Shown: positions 10,896 through 21,599 of the stretch, piece by piece
Layout: each line of letters begins with the position of its first letter
How positions within the stretch are numbered: position 1 is the first letter of the stretch
Source: Gnetum montanum
Taxonomy: Eukaryota > Streptophyta > Gnetopsida > Gnetales > Gnetaceae
DNA length: 64,000 nucleotides
Direction of reading: 5' to 3'
Assembly (NCBI GenBank): GCA_015680685.1
Contig: MNCI01030582.1
Span: 24,289-88,288 of the forward strand
Translations under genes and position numbers: made by a program
The notes under the pieces: generated by a model
Database searches by the model: none
Seen by the model: only the letters and a program-made list of their open reading frames with translations
What the model was told of the DNA's origin: nothing

Positions 10896-12235
10896 CTAAT
10901 CAAACATATAGCTCTAGTCTAAAAAAAATTTCTATTAGGGTGTTCTAATCTATTCTTACTACCCATGAATGCATAAGTATTTAATTCAAAAAGTGTTCTC
11001 AATTTTTGGAGCATTAGGATTACCTCTATGAAGACCTTGGCTCGATGTCTTCTCCAACTCCATGAGTTGTACATCTTTTCCTTTGGATACCTTGTAAAGT
11101 AGACATTTCCATTGCTTATGTCCCTATTCTCCACACTTGAAGCATTGGATTTTTGATGAGTTGTTGCCTTGATCCTTACCTCCTTTACCACCTTCTTGGT
11201 TTTTTCCTTCTCACCATCTCTTTTAGTATTCATGTCATGGTTTCCATCCTTGTTTTTAGAATTGGACTTGAATCCATTTTCAGATTTGGGTTCCTTCTCC
11301 TTCCCCTTGGAAGTTTGTTTGTTAATTCTATTTTTGAATGCATTTAATTTCATCTTAGCCTTGAGTGCCAAATCAGAAGCCTCATCAAGTGTTTGTGGCT
11401 AATAGAAAGACAATTTAGACTAATATGTCATTTTGAGACCTCCTAAAAAGATTGAAGCATGTTTATACTCTTACCAATTTACCTTTGCTTAATGGAATAG
11501 ATCAAAAAATTTGATGTAGAATTATTTGATATCCTTATCACCTTACCTTAGGAATTTATTGTCTCTAAAAAGACTATTCAAATTTTCTTTTTAACTTGTA
11601 TTTCATCAGATTCCAATCTCTGATGGGTTGACCATTTTATCTTTCATAATCCTGGGACTCCTTTTATCAAAAAGTTGAAGTCATACCTTCTAATCTAGAT
11701 TCAACTATTAGTACCCTCATGTTATTCATTATCTCTTTCAATTAGAAATTCTTCTTAAGTACCTTTAGCCAACTTACAAAATTATTGGTACCAGCTACAC
11801 CATTGAAGATCTTCAACTCAAGATACAGAAGTCTTGTAACATTTTTGAATGCTCTAGCAAGCCTTGCCTCCTTGTCAAGCTTACATGGAGAAAAAGTATT
11901 TAACATAGTTGGAGTCCTTGAAATTTTCATATGTGGAATAGAATTTCCTACCATTCAAATCCTTGGCTAATGGTTTCCTACACTCCCATAGCTAGATTGT
12001 CCTTCCTCTTCATTCACTCCATCTCCACCTAGTTGTCAAATTTATTCATCTAAACGTGCATGCTCATCACCTCTGCATGTTTGGATATGGCTTCAACCAA
12101 TATTCCTTTCTACCTTTATGTTGATTTCAACCAATCAAACAACCATTAACTCAAAGACAAACTTCATGCTCTTCATGTCTCTAATTAGTCCTTGCACTTG
12201 TTTCTTCTTGGATGCTATTTGAAATTGAAAAAATC
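10896..12235 (-). pseudogene. gag: C1 gag with one CCHC zinc knuckle
   Basis: The capsid-like part runs from about 11960 (LELKIFNGVAGTNNFVSWL) to about 11560 (PIRDWNLMKYKLKRKF), the usual gypsy gag pattern. The nucleocapsid part is Lys/Asn/Ser-rich (11371-11160). It ends in a zinc knuckle at 11103-11144, CFKCGE-stop-GHKQWKC, with perfect C-X2-C-X4-H-X4-C spacing but an in-frame TAG. The knuckle binds RNA. The open 150-residue frame at 11371-10919 is partly a shifted reading of this region. Confidence 0.75.
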
Positions 12236-12265
12236 CTCAATCAATTTCAAGTGATACAAAGCTTA

Positions 12266-12277
12266 GATTTAATATCA
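12266..12277 (-). other. C1 primer-binding site (tRNA-Met type), decayed
   Basis: The minus strand reads TGATATTAAATC four bases inside the 5' LTR. It matches TGGTATCAGAGC at 8 of 12 positions, with three of the four differences being transitions. Confidence 0.55.
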
Positions 12278-12281
12278 ATAA

Positions 12282-13165
12282 TGCTAGAGTAGGTTCACTC
12301 CAGTAATTAATTACCTTCAAATACTAAATCTAAATATTATGCAAACACAAAATGTTTTGGTAGAAGAAAATAAAAATAGCTATCTTTGATTAATTGATTA
12401 GAAGATTATCAGTTGGGTTCTCAAAACTCACAACACTCAAAACCTTTCACAATCAAATGATATTGTAGAGCATGAAACTATACAATTACATAATGGTTGT
12501 TCTTAATGCAAGACACAATCAATAGAGAGAATATACCACAAGTCAAGAATGAGATCTCAACTTGCAAGCAAGACTAGAACACACAGGTCTACATAATTGA
12601 CCTTGGAGTTGTAACCTCTATTCACTCCCTCAATGTGCTCTCCTACAACTTGCCCAAGCTCTTACTGAGAAATCTCATCTCATAACTCTCTTTCTACAAG
12701 TATGAATAATTGATAACAAGGAGATGAGAAACTTAGAAATCTTCCTTTAACTCTACTTTGAGGCTCTTTAGTTGTTTCATGGTCTTTCCACCTTTTTTAC
12801 TATTGTTTCCATTGTTTTTTAACTTACCTTGGCTATTTCCTAAATTGGGATGGGTGATTTTGGAAGTTTTCCTAGTCATCTGGGTCATCTTTGATCTTGG
12901 GAAAATGTCTTCTATTTTGGAAAGACATCTCCTTCTGAGACAAGATGTCTTCTCTTGGTAGAAGATGTCTTCCCTCCTAGAAGATGTCTTCCCCAAAAAG
13001 ACTACAAAATTAGTAAGGTGTCTCATCTATCTTCAAGATGTCTTCTATTAGCCCAAGGTTTTAACCAATACATCTTCTTGCATTCCAAGATGTCTTCATC
13101 AACCTAAAACTTGCAAAAACTAACATAGGAAAGGAAAAAATGGGATTGTAAGAGATGTCCCTAAA
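12282..13165 (-). repeat. C1 5' LTR (884 bp)
   Basis: Direct-repeat partner of 6640-7590, starting TGCTAGAG on the plus strand and ending GTCCCTAAA. The AGATGTCT cluster is at 12900-13095. It lies directly beside the primer site, which fixes element polarity as minus. Confidence 0.88.
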
Positions 13166-13184
13166 CTAATATTTTAATCCTTAT

Positions 13185-13340
13185 CATCAAAATCTAAAGC
13201 TAATGTAGACAAGAGTTACACCACCTTCACAACTATAATAGAAGAATAATTTACATCTCATCTTATTTAATAACATCATTGTAAATGTGTTAAAATTATA
13301 CATTAGGTAGAAAGTTAACATAATCTTGACAAAGTATATC
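13185..13340 (+). repeat. Flank repeat A'', matched by 6480-6639
   Basis: Homologous by eye to the left flank of C1 over about 150 bp, with shared ACCACCT..CAACTAT.ATAGA and a following ATTAAATG-like core. See the entry for A'. Confidence 0.55.
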
Positions 13341-13522
13341 TTAAAATTTTATGTATCATTAATGTAAGATTTAATCTTATATAATTTACACTTTAGAACA
13401 TTAACTCTATCTGTAACTTTAATATTCAAAAAGTCATACCACTAAAAAGATTAACTCCATTAATACTTCAAGCATCTTTTCTAAGAACTAGTCTTAGCCA
13501 TGTCATTGATGGCTATCGAGTT

Positions 13523-13845
13523 ATGAAAAACTTGTCTAGATTGTATCATTCAATAGAGATGCAAATGAAGAGAGATGATATGATGGAGTCCAAGCATGGA
13601 TGTAATAAGAACAAGGATGCAATACCCCTAACATCCAAATCTGAAAAGGAGGACATAGAATATAGATCTAAGAGGTATAATCATCATCGATCTACCTCTC
13701 ATTCTCTAGTCTTCAACATTGAGGATCCAATCTATTAGAGACTACATTAAGCTTTGGGAGACAATCCTAGAAAAGATGGAACATGTCCTAGAATAAGAGA
13801 AGCCTCAATGCTTAGGACCTCTAGTAGACCTCAAAGAGATGAACT
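13523..13845 (+). pseudogene. gag: Gb gag, N-terminal half, cut by T1
   Basis: A plus-strand frame, open for 71 codons and then continuing past TAG and TAA to 13845. It is rich in Lys, Glu, Asp, Arg and His, as in the charged region of gag copy Ga. It stops at the left LTR of T1. Removing T1 and one target copy lets the same frame run on at 39280 (INHEGINGF, then DSSPSSPSFSSLY), so this is the left half of an older gag split by the T1 insertion. Confidence 0.6.
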
Positions 13846-15248
13846 TGTAGACTTGAAAAATTTAATTGCTAGAACAAAAACCAAAGAATCCTAGGTTTCA
13901 GACAGTTTTAGCCTTGAATCTCAAGGCCCTCTAAAGAATGGGATTGAAGGAACCTTGGATGGTCTAGTTGATCGCCCAAGGACTTACAGAAATGTAAACA
14001 ATGGTGGAAATGGAAACAATATTACATATTTGAAATGGAAACAAACATAGAAATTAAAACTTAAACTTAAATCTACACAACAATGAACGGTAATGTTATT
14101 GAAATGGAAAATGCATGAAGTACAAGGTTCAAGAAGTACAAATTTATGTGCTTGGGTGCACAAGAAGTTTTCTTGGATGAAGCTTGAAGTATATTGGAGC
14201 CAGTAGACCATGTTTTGCATTTGAACCCCATGATCTGGATACTTTTCAATTGTAGTTTCTAGCAACTCCATGCTAGTTTCTACTAGAATCTACAACTCTA
14301 GTCATGGATGGTATTCCACTCTTGATGCAATGGTATCACATTAAGAGTTTCTAATGCCTAGCATAGATACCAATTTGCTCTCAAATGTTTTTCAAGGTTA
14401 CAATAGGCTCTTGGTTACAAAAATGCGGAATTGCATTTGAAGTTGTGGAACTTTGAAATTGTTGCTACTTGAAAGAATTTGAAACCCCAACCACGTGTTC
14501 ATGTTTAGTTTATATAGGCTATGGAATTTTTGTTATAGGCTTTGTACATTAGTATCATGATTATTGATAGATTGATGTGTATTTGTAGGTTGTAGTGGCT
14601 ACAATTCTCAGTGTAGGTGATCATTTATAGTAAGTTTTGATACATCATAGACACCAAAGCCCATTCAAATATTATAAATAGTAAACAAAATTTTGTGATT
14701 ACATTGGAACCATCACAACTATGTTGAACTTGGTGGACTACACTAAGGTTGTTAAAAACTACTAGTGAACATGATGTTTACACTGGCTTGGCTACAACTG
14801 CTGAAAACCTGGGTTGACCATGTTGACAATTGTTGGAAAAATGGAAATCCCAACAATTTCAATGCTAGATATATGCATCTATGCTGGGTTTTGTGGTGAC
14901 TACACTGGGTTTGTGTGGAAAATGAAAATCCAACACCAAATACGTTGGGGGGTAAATGGTTCCAGAATAGTTAAGGCTATACCCCTACAAAAAACCATGT
15001 GAATGTAAAATTTGGCAATTCCTAAGGCATTTTCAATCCTCCCAAGCCAAAATATAGACATGAGGTAATATTTTCCACTTATAAAGGAAGGAAATAGCAA
15101 CTTTTGAAGCATTTTCTAACTCCAAAATGTTAAAGTATGCAAGATTGCAACTCTTGGCCTACAAATCTTTCATTTAAAATAAAATCTTGCCTCAAATTGG
15201 AATATGAAAGTTAAAATTTAAAACATGAATTTTCTTGGTGGCATTTCA
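13846..15248 (-). repeat. T1 3' LTR (1403 bp)
   Basis: Pairs with 37859-39274. Shared landmarks are GGAACCTTGGATGGTCTAG, AAGTACAAGGTTCAAGAAGTAC and TTGATGCAATGGTATCAC, then the TATA-like CTATATAAA on the minus strand near 14508, and GAATTTTCTTGGTGG at the right end. The internal edge TTGGTCCTTCTTTGTTT is the purine tract on the minus strand. Confidence 0.85.
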
Positions 15249-16500
15249 TTGGTCCTTCTTTGTTTATGTTTAGAGGATTGACCCAAGAGACATTGATAAA
15301 ACATACAAAACACCACTACACGTCCATCACCAACATTCCCTCTCCATGCCCGATTTAGCAGTCTTGAACCATGTCAAAAAGTGCTTGTGATGATGATAGG
15401 ATAAGGTTACGGTAAGGACTATCTTTTGAGTATAGGGAAATACTCACAAGGTTGACAATAAGTTCCAAATGTTGATGTCATAACTACAATATGGCACAAG
15501 TATGTTGATTAATCTGTAAGTCTTCACACTTCGTATTTTGAAATGTTGGCTACTTGGCAATGCATTTGAGGAACCAAAATCTCACTCCAAGCTCTCTTTG
15601 GCCATTAGGCTCCTCCCTTTGCATGTTTAGAGGCATCAATTTATCTTTTTGGGTTTCATTGGTGATTCAGTTTCTTGATAATTTGGTTTCCCATTTTTTT
15701 CAGGGTGAAACCTTCATTGAGTTTCATTACCAAGGCTAGTTTTATTTTGGTTTTTTCGTTGAATGAGATGTATTACATACAACAGAATTGATGGTGGAGC
15801 ATGGCGAAGGGATATCATATGGCCACAATGCATGAGTATCAAACATTGGTTATCACAGTCATTTAGGATGAGGAAGGTTATAATTAAGTTACAAGATTGG
15901 TCTCAAGGAGTGGTAATGGAAATAATGTGAAACAAGCGCTCTTGGTATAGTAGGAGAAACTCAGTGAATCTGTCACATCAAAGTCACAAGGTGACTTGCT
16001 GCTATAATGAGTTGCACCTTTGTGATGAGTCCAAGCTTCATCCCACAAGCACAAATCCAAGAGAATAAGAAAATTAGACAAAGAAGTCATGTTATTACAA
16101 TACAGTGCATAAGGCCATATAAAAGAATCAGCAAACTAGGCCACCAAAGGTTACATATGTTACAAAGTTTGACATTTCATCTGTTTTACAAAAGGATGGG
16201 AAGAGATCATACAAGCTCTCTTGTCATTGGTTGTAAATGTTGTTGATGTTAATTATTGGTTCTCATGGGCTACATGGAGTAAATATTTAGATAGGAATGA
16301 TTGATTGGATTGGCCAACTCATTTTCATTCATGTTTGCTATTTTGAAGGCTCTATTGTTGTAGGCCTTAGTGACCAAGAAAAGCCTTTTCTAGTTGGTTG
16401 AGAATTTGTTTGAATGCTCACAAACAACTTTGAGGACTAGGTCTCCTTCCTTGATCTTGCACTTGTTCAAGTTATAGTGGTGGTGCTATTTTTTCCTCTC
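15249..16500 (-). other. T1 3' UTR with polypurine tract
   Basis: No coding pattern. Starts with the minus-strand purine tract AAACAAAGAAGGACCAA abutting the LTR. It is homologous to 26314-27190 in T2 and to 44239-44934 in T4, with shared CTCCCTTTGCAT, GAATGAGATGT.TTACAT and GGTGACTTG(C/T)TGCT. It is therefore a conserved family-wide 3' region. Confidence 0.7.
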
Positions 16501-16506
16501 TTAATA

Positions 16507-17370
16507 CTATTTGGAGTGAGCAAGCATTTGCACCCGTTGCTCTTCCATTGAGTCCAAGTCCATGATGTGCAGCTGCTCATTATGTTCATCATTAATGAAG
16601 TCTGATAGGGCTACTTGGAGCAATGACACTTGTAAGTCAAGAGGCAAAACAACTTTAAAATCATAAACTAGGCTATATGGGGTTACATCGATTGCAGTTT
16701 GGTATGCCCAAAGCACATGGACAAGTTGCTCGTGCCACTTACATTTGCTATTATCCAACATCTTCTTGAGCAAGTTTATGATGACCTTATTTCTTGTGTT
16801 CGCTAGCTCATTGGCTTAAGGGTAATATGGTTACAAGAATAAATGCTTAATGCTTAGGTTGTGACAAATTTTTTTTATTTCTTGGCTACTAAATTATGGT
16901 CCATTATCCATGACTATGGTTATAGGTATGTCAAAACGAGCTACTATGTTGTCCAGTATGAATATACAAATTTGTTAAGATGTTGTCCTCCTTATAGGAA
17001 TACCTTCAAACCACTTGGTAAAGTATTTGGTTGTAGTAATGATAAATCTATGCCCTATGGAAGACCTAGGCATTATAGGTTTAATGATATTCAACCCCCA
17101 CCATTGGAACGACCAAGTTATTCGAGTGGTATGTAACTCAATTGGTGATACATGTACAAGGTTGCTATGCCATTGGAAAGTGTTACAAGTTTTAACCTTT
17201 TGTAGGTAGTCATTTTCTATAGAGACCCAGTAATAGCCTAGTCACTTGATTTTAGCAGCCATGAATCTAGGTCCTATATGTCCCCCACATACACCTTCAT
17301 GAACTTGCTCAAGGATTGTGTGGGCTTTGATTTTACCCAAGCACACTAACAAGATGCCATCATAGGACCA
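16507..17370 (-). pseudogene. pol: T1 integrase, decayed
   Basis: The zinc-binding start is seen at about 17340-17260 as QVHEGVCGGHIGPRFMAAK followed by LGYYW, as in gypsy integrases. The core is shredded by stops. The C-terminal part of the core is open at 16773-16507 and reads LKKMLDNSKCKWHEQL, VLWAYQTAI and TPYSLVYDFKVVLPLDL, typical of the Tat/Athila integrase region in which W-x-x-x-L-x-x-x-LWAYRT is conserved. It would insert element cDNA into the genome. It is not functional because of multiple stops and shifts. Confidence 0.83.
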
Positions 17371-17769
17371 TTAACATAATGTGTTATTTCCTATGATGAC
17401 ATACTATTTTGATCTTTTACATACAACACCCTTTTGAGCAGTAGTTTAGTCTTGTGAAGGTTCACCATGCATAAGGTAAAACTTGATATTGTTATACCAC
17501 TCCTTTACAAGAGTAATATGAACTATGATTATAAAGTAATCTTTAGTGTCTTTTGTGATGGGAATAGCATAGTTCTTAGTTAATGAGGGAAACTTGCTAA
17601 ACATATCATGCATCACTTTGAGAGTTAAGGTTGCAATGATATTGGCTAGTGTGTCCTCTATTTGGTGTACATGTTGGATATCAATGTTTGTAAACTATTG
17701 TATTAATTTCTTTCCTAGGTCATAGTAAGGTTACAAATGTTTGACTTTACATGTGTAAACCTTAGTTAC

Positions 17770-18012
17770 TTAGTTAACCACAAGATGTGAGTCACCTTTA
17801 ATCATTAGACACTTGATTCCTAGGTCACGAGCTATCATCATTCCCATGATCAAACCCTCATTCTCCATTACATTGTTGGTGCCTGGGAATTTGAAGCGAT
17901 ACGTGAAGGATTGGATTTCCCTAGATGGGAATGTTATGATGAGAGTGGCACTTGGCCCATGGGTAGTTGAAGCTCTGTTGAAGTTCATGATGGTCTCATA
18001 GCCCTCAGGCAC
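17770..18012 (-). pseudogene. pol: T1 second (Tat-type) RNase H domain
   Basis: An 80-residue open stretch has FNRASTTHGPSATLIITFP, then YRFKFPGTNNVMENEGLI, MIARDLGIKCLMIKGDSHLVVN. This is the RVT_3 / archaeal-like RNase H pattern (A-(E/M)-x-E-(A/G)-L, then GDS-x-L-V) that Tat-lineage elements carry after their ordinary RNase H. The same domain is present in T3 at 61819-62037. It helps assign T1 and T3 to Tat/Ogre. Confidence 0.8.
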
Positions 18013-18239
18013 TTGGTTAATGATGTTAATGTGTCATCAGGGGATTTGGAATCTATGGTTGCATGGTCTTCTATTGGTGAAGTAGTAAGTTGTGTGACTA
18101 TAGCTTGACCTTTTGTTGATGCTTGAGAGATGTAATAAAGGTCAAAATTGGCTATTATGGCTTTCTAATGGGCTATACAACTACTTATTATGACTCTATG
18201 TACATTATCTTTGCAAATGATGTTGGTTTGGCTCTTAAA

Positions 18240-18630
18240 AAGCTAGTTTCTCCACTTCTTCAATGAGAAGACTAGTGCCAAACAATACTTCTCTACTTTG
18301 GTGTATCAAGTCTCATAGGCAATCAATGCATGGTTGAGGTAGTATACTGACAACTCTACTTCATCATCTTGTTTTTGACAGAGTAGAGAGGTAATGGACA
18401 TGTCAGAGATAGAAAGGTAAATGTCAAAAGGTTTATCCTCTTGTAGAGGATAGACCATTGGTAGTTGTGCTAACTCTTGCTTAAGGTTTTTCAAAGGCTT
18501 CTTAACATTGAACCATCCACTCATAGTGAACTCCTTTCTTAAGCAAGTGTTACGTGGATTGTAACTTATCCATAAGCCTAGTGATAAACCTATAGATAAA
18601 TTGTAATCTATCATGTGGTCCTTGAAGCTT
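18240..18630 (-). pseudogene. pol: T1 RNase H domain after RT
   Basis: The minus strand at 18614-18306 reads FTMSGWFNVKKPLKNLKQEL, then VYPLQEDKPFDIYLSISDMS, VELSVYYLNHALIAYET, matching the RT-connection and first half of a gypsy RNase H. Continuation toward 18240 is (K)VEKYCLALVF. T3 has the colinear block at 61255-61560. Stops and a shift are present. Confidence 0.78.
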
Positions 18631-19509
18631 CTTAAGGTTAGTTAGTGTTGCCAAGTGTGATATGACCTTAATCATATCAAGATCAACACATATTCCTACT
18701 TTGGATACTACAAAGCCAAGCATCTTAATAGTTTTGACATCAAAGACATACTTTTTGGGATTAAGCCTAAGCTCACATTTGAGATATCATTTTAACACAG
18801 GATAAAGGTCATGTCTATGATCATTGGCCACTTTGAACTTAACAGCTATATCATCTATGTAATCATTGAGCAAACCTAGCATATAGTCACTAAAGATATA
18901 AGTCATGACTCTTTGGTAGGTTGCTCTTACGTTCTTTAGGCCAAAGGGCATAATGGTATAAGAAAAGGTATTCCAAGGGGTCATGAAGGTTATACTAAGT
19001 TGATGTTCTAGGTTAATCCTAATTTGGTTGTATCTTGAGAACCCATCCATAAAGGATAATAAGGCATGCCTAGCCGTAGTATCGATAAGTTGATCAATAC
19101 TAGGAAAAAGAAAATCATCTTTGATAGTTGTCTTATTTAGATCTTAGAAATTAATGCTAATGCATATACTCCTATTTTTCTTAGGGACTACCACTATGTT
19201 AGACACTTATTCTACATAATCAATAGCTATAATGAAATCAACTTGATATAGTTTTGTGATTTCATCACGAACTACCAGGTTCGAATTAGGTCCAATCTTA
19301 CAGACCTTTTGCTTGACTGGTTTAATGCTAGGATTGAGTATAATGTTGTGTTGTAGTAAGTGTGGGTCTAGACCTAGTATATATTCATAAAACTAGAAAA
19401 AGGCCTTAATGTTATCCTATAGGACCTTGGTGATGTCTTGAACCTATTGAGGTTCTAGTTAGCAACTTAGTTTTAGTTTTCTCTCCTTACCACTGTGTGT
19501 CCTAATAGG

Positions 19510-20698
19510 TGATAATTGTTGAACTTAGAAGGGAGGGATGAATAAGTTCCCAACTAAAATTAATTGTCACAAAAACCACACCAAAAATTACATGGTTCTC
19601 CAATTTGGGTACTCCACACTTAAAGGGCAGATCACTTGCACACCTTTGGACTTTGTTCCTCTCAAAATGTGGTTTGAAGAATACCATACCCTATACAAGC
19701 TAGAAGCTCTGCTTCGAAGTGATTCAATGCCATGAATCCACTCAATCCCAAAAGATTTCAACAAGCTTAGAATGTGGTTTCCAAGATCCCATAGCCTTTA
19801 CAACTTGAGCTCCACTTCGGAGTGCTACAATACTACATCAACACTCAATCTTGCAGGATCTCAACAAGCTTAAGGATGATGCCTTCTCGTAAAAAGCACA
19901 TCAATCCCATAGGGCAACAAAAGAGAAATAAGAATTACAAGGAAAGGATGCAATTGATTTGCTTGTCCTTGTTCTTTGAGATTTAGCACAACTAATTACT
20001 TATAACAGTACAAAAGATAGAACAATGAAGTACATAAAAACAATAGAATAATATGCACAATGATTGCTTGATGTTGACACTTGCTTATACACAAAAAGTT
20101 GCACATTCTCCAAGATAATGAAGTCTTCTTATAATCTTAATGTTTTTGAAATCACCTTAGAATTCATGTAACGGTTATCTAATGGTCACTAGAGACATCA
20201 TCTTCAAGATTGAGACATCTTTCTACATTAGAACTAAATTCTAGGTAGACGTCTCACACCCAAGGGAGATGTCTTCTAGGAGACATCTACATGTAGAAAT
20301 CTTCTCCTATTGGTAGACGTCTACTATTTTCCAAGATGTCTTCTGTAGTTTTTTTGTACTTCAGCCAAGACGTCTTCTGCTTTTTGTAGACGCCTTCTCA
20401 GTTTTTGGCTTTGCTTTTGGAGACTTTCTTTAGTTGATATGGCTAATCCCTAATCTTGAGAACTTCTTCATTTTGTTGTAGTCTTTATCTTTGCTCTTGC
20501 TCCAAATTTCTTTATGAAGAATTTTGTAGTCCTTACTTTGACATCTTGTTGTAGCTCTTTTTCCTTAAGTCTTCATTCATGTTTGGCAAGTCATTGTAAT
20601 CTCCACTTTGCTCCTTCATGCCATGCAAAAGCATCACACTCCACTACATTCTATATTCTTCATTTTCCTTAATGTTTTGATGTATCAAAAGGTCAACA
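19510..20698. mobile_element. S1: solo LTR inserted in T1 pol
   Basis: A 1189-bp block starting TGATAATTG and ending GGTCAACA interrupts T1 pol. It is flanked by perfect 5-bp duplications ATAGG at 19505-19509 and 20699-20703. The interrupted sequence joins smoothly when compared with T3 60265-60310. It has no internal region or second LTR, so it is a solo LTR left by recombination. It carries AGACGTCT-type palindromes at 20185-20400, as in the C1 LTR. The short open frames inside are not genes. Strand is uncertain. Confidence 0.85.
20185..20405. promoter_or_regulatory. AGACGTCT palindrome cluster in solo LTR S1
   Basis: The words GAGACATC, GAGACATCT, TAGACGTCTCA, GAGATGTCTTC, GAGACATCTA, TAGACGTCTAC, AAGATGTCTTC, AAGACGTCTTC and TAGACGCCTTC occur within 220 bp. 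Several still contain the full palindrome AGACGTCT. The others are the forms expected after CpG decay on one or the other strand. This could be a bZIP-type binding array; function is inferred. Confidence 0.5.
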
Positions 20699-20979
20699 AT
20701 AGGAACCTCAACTAGAGATTCTTTTGTAATGTTGCCAGCTTCAAGGTCAAGGGTTTTGACTAAGTTTTCATGCCATTCTAGAGTTTTTTCTATAAAAGCT
20801 ATATAATCGATGAGACTCTCAGGCTCAAGATCTAGCAGTTAGAATCAATACATCATTTGACCAACTTAGGCTTAATGGCAAGGTTATTTACTTCTAGGTG
20901 TTCATAATCCAATCCTACATATCAACCATAAGCACACTAAGTGACACCTAGGTAAAAATGAGTAAATAATGCCAAAAAA

Positions 20980-21445
20980 ATATAAAATATCTTAGTAACT
21001 AAGCAAACACATGCTATTTTAAGGTCAAACAAAATGCAAACAAGGTCAATGGAACAAATGCCACATAAGGTCAAATAAAGGTCAAGTAAGGTTAAAATAA
21101 CTTGAAATATAATGGAAGCATAAAAACTAAGGTCAAACATGTTCAACTAAGGTTAAATTTTTGCCAATTTTAAGCCTTAGTGGGCCATGTTACTAGTTTA
21201 AGGCCTTGGTAGGCCATGGTTAGATGGTGTCAAATGATGATCAAAGATGGTCAAACCCCATCACCTAACACTAATTAAAGGTTAACAAAGGTCAATAGAG
21301 GCCATAATAGGGAGAACAAGGTAAATATGATAAAACTAAAGTTATGTAGAAATTGAATGAGGTCAACTAATGATAATAAAGGTCAATAATACATAACAAG
21401 GTTAAAACAAGTCAAAACACCATGAAACAAGGTCAAATTAGTCAA
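20980..21445 (-). repeat. Run of GGTCAA (TTGACC) words in T1
   Basis: About a dozen copies of AAGGTCAA or a close variant occur in 460 bp just upstream of T1 pol. On the element strand the word is TTGACC, the W-box core recognised by WRKY factors. It may be a simple degenerate repeat. No gene. Two minisatellite-like words (GCCAATTTTAAGCC and CTAGTTTAAGGCC) lie at 21160-21235. Confidence 0.5.
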
Positions 21446-21599
21446 AGTAGAATACATGTGGTAAAACATAGCCTATATTGATAAAAAAGAGTTTGATTTT
21501 GCTAGGTTAAGGTCTTAGTAGGCCATGGTATAAGGCTACAATGTTACCAGGGGATTTTGGACATTTGATGAGGTCATTTTAGGGTTGTTTCAAGGCAAA

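Larger units (their letters stand above)
6640..13165 (-). mobile_element. C1: chromovirus-type Ty3/gypsy retrotransposon, dead
   Basis: A complete but decayed element of about 6.5 kb. It has paired LTRs (6640-7590 and 12282-13165), a primer site beside the right LTR, a purine tract beside the left LTR, and internal gag, protease, RT, RNase H, integrase and C-terminal chromodomain, all on the minus strand. Both LTRs run TG...CA or a close variant. I could not see a matching 5-bp target duplication (AAATT left, CTAAT right). Stops and frameshifts occur in every domain and the RT active site is mutated, so it is non-functional. The LTRs differ by many substitutions and an overall length difference of about 67 bp, which indicates an old insertion. 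Confidence 0.88.
18640..20885 (-). pseudogene. pol: T1 reverse transcriptase, split by a solo LTR
   Basis: The palm is open at 19050-18787: MDGFSRYNQIRI, then MPFGLKN and LNDYIDDIAVKFK, with the YIDD catalytic box intact. Upstream blocks around 19300-19080 correspond to the finger region. The N-terminal linker continues at 20704-20885, beyond solo LTR S1 (19510-20698). It matches T3 60090-60290, for example the complement of GAACCTCAACTAGAG. Stops and the 1.2-kb insertion inactivate it. RT copies element RNA into cDNA in cytoplasmic particles. Confidence 0.84.

Noticed and set aside
6635-13170. Target-site duplication for C1
   Set aside because: Flanking pentamers AAATT and CTAAT do not match well enough. 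Either decayed or the ends are off by a few bases.
20980-21445. Nuclear-receptor AGGTCA half-sites
   Set aside because: Such receptors are animal proteins. If functional at all here, the complementary TTGACC reading is the relevant one.
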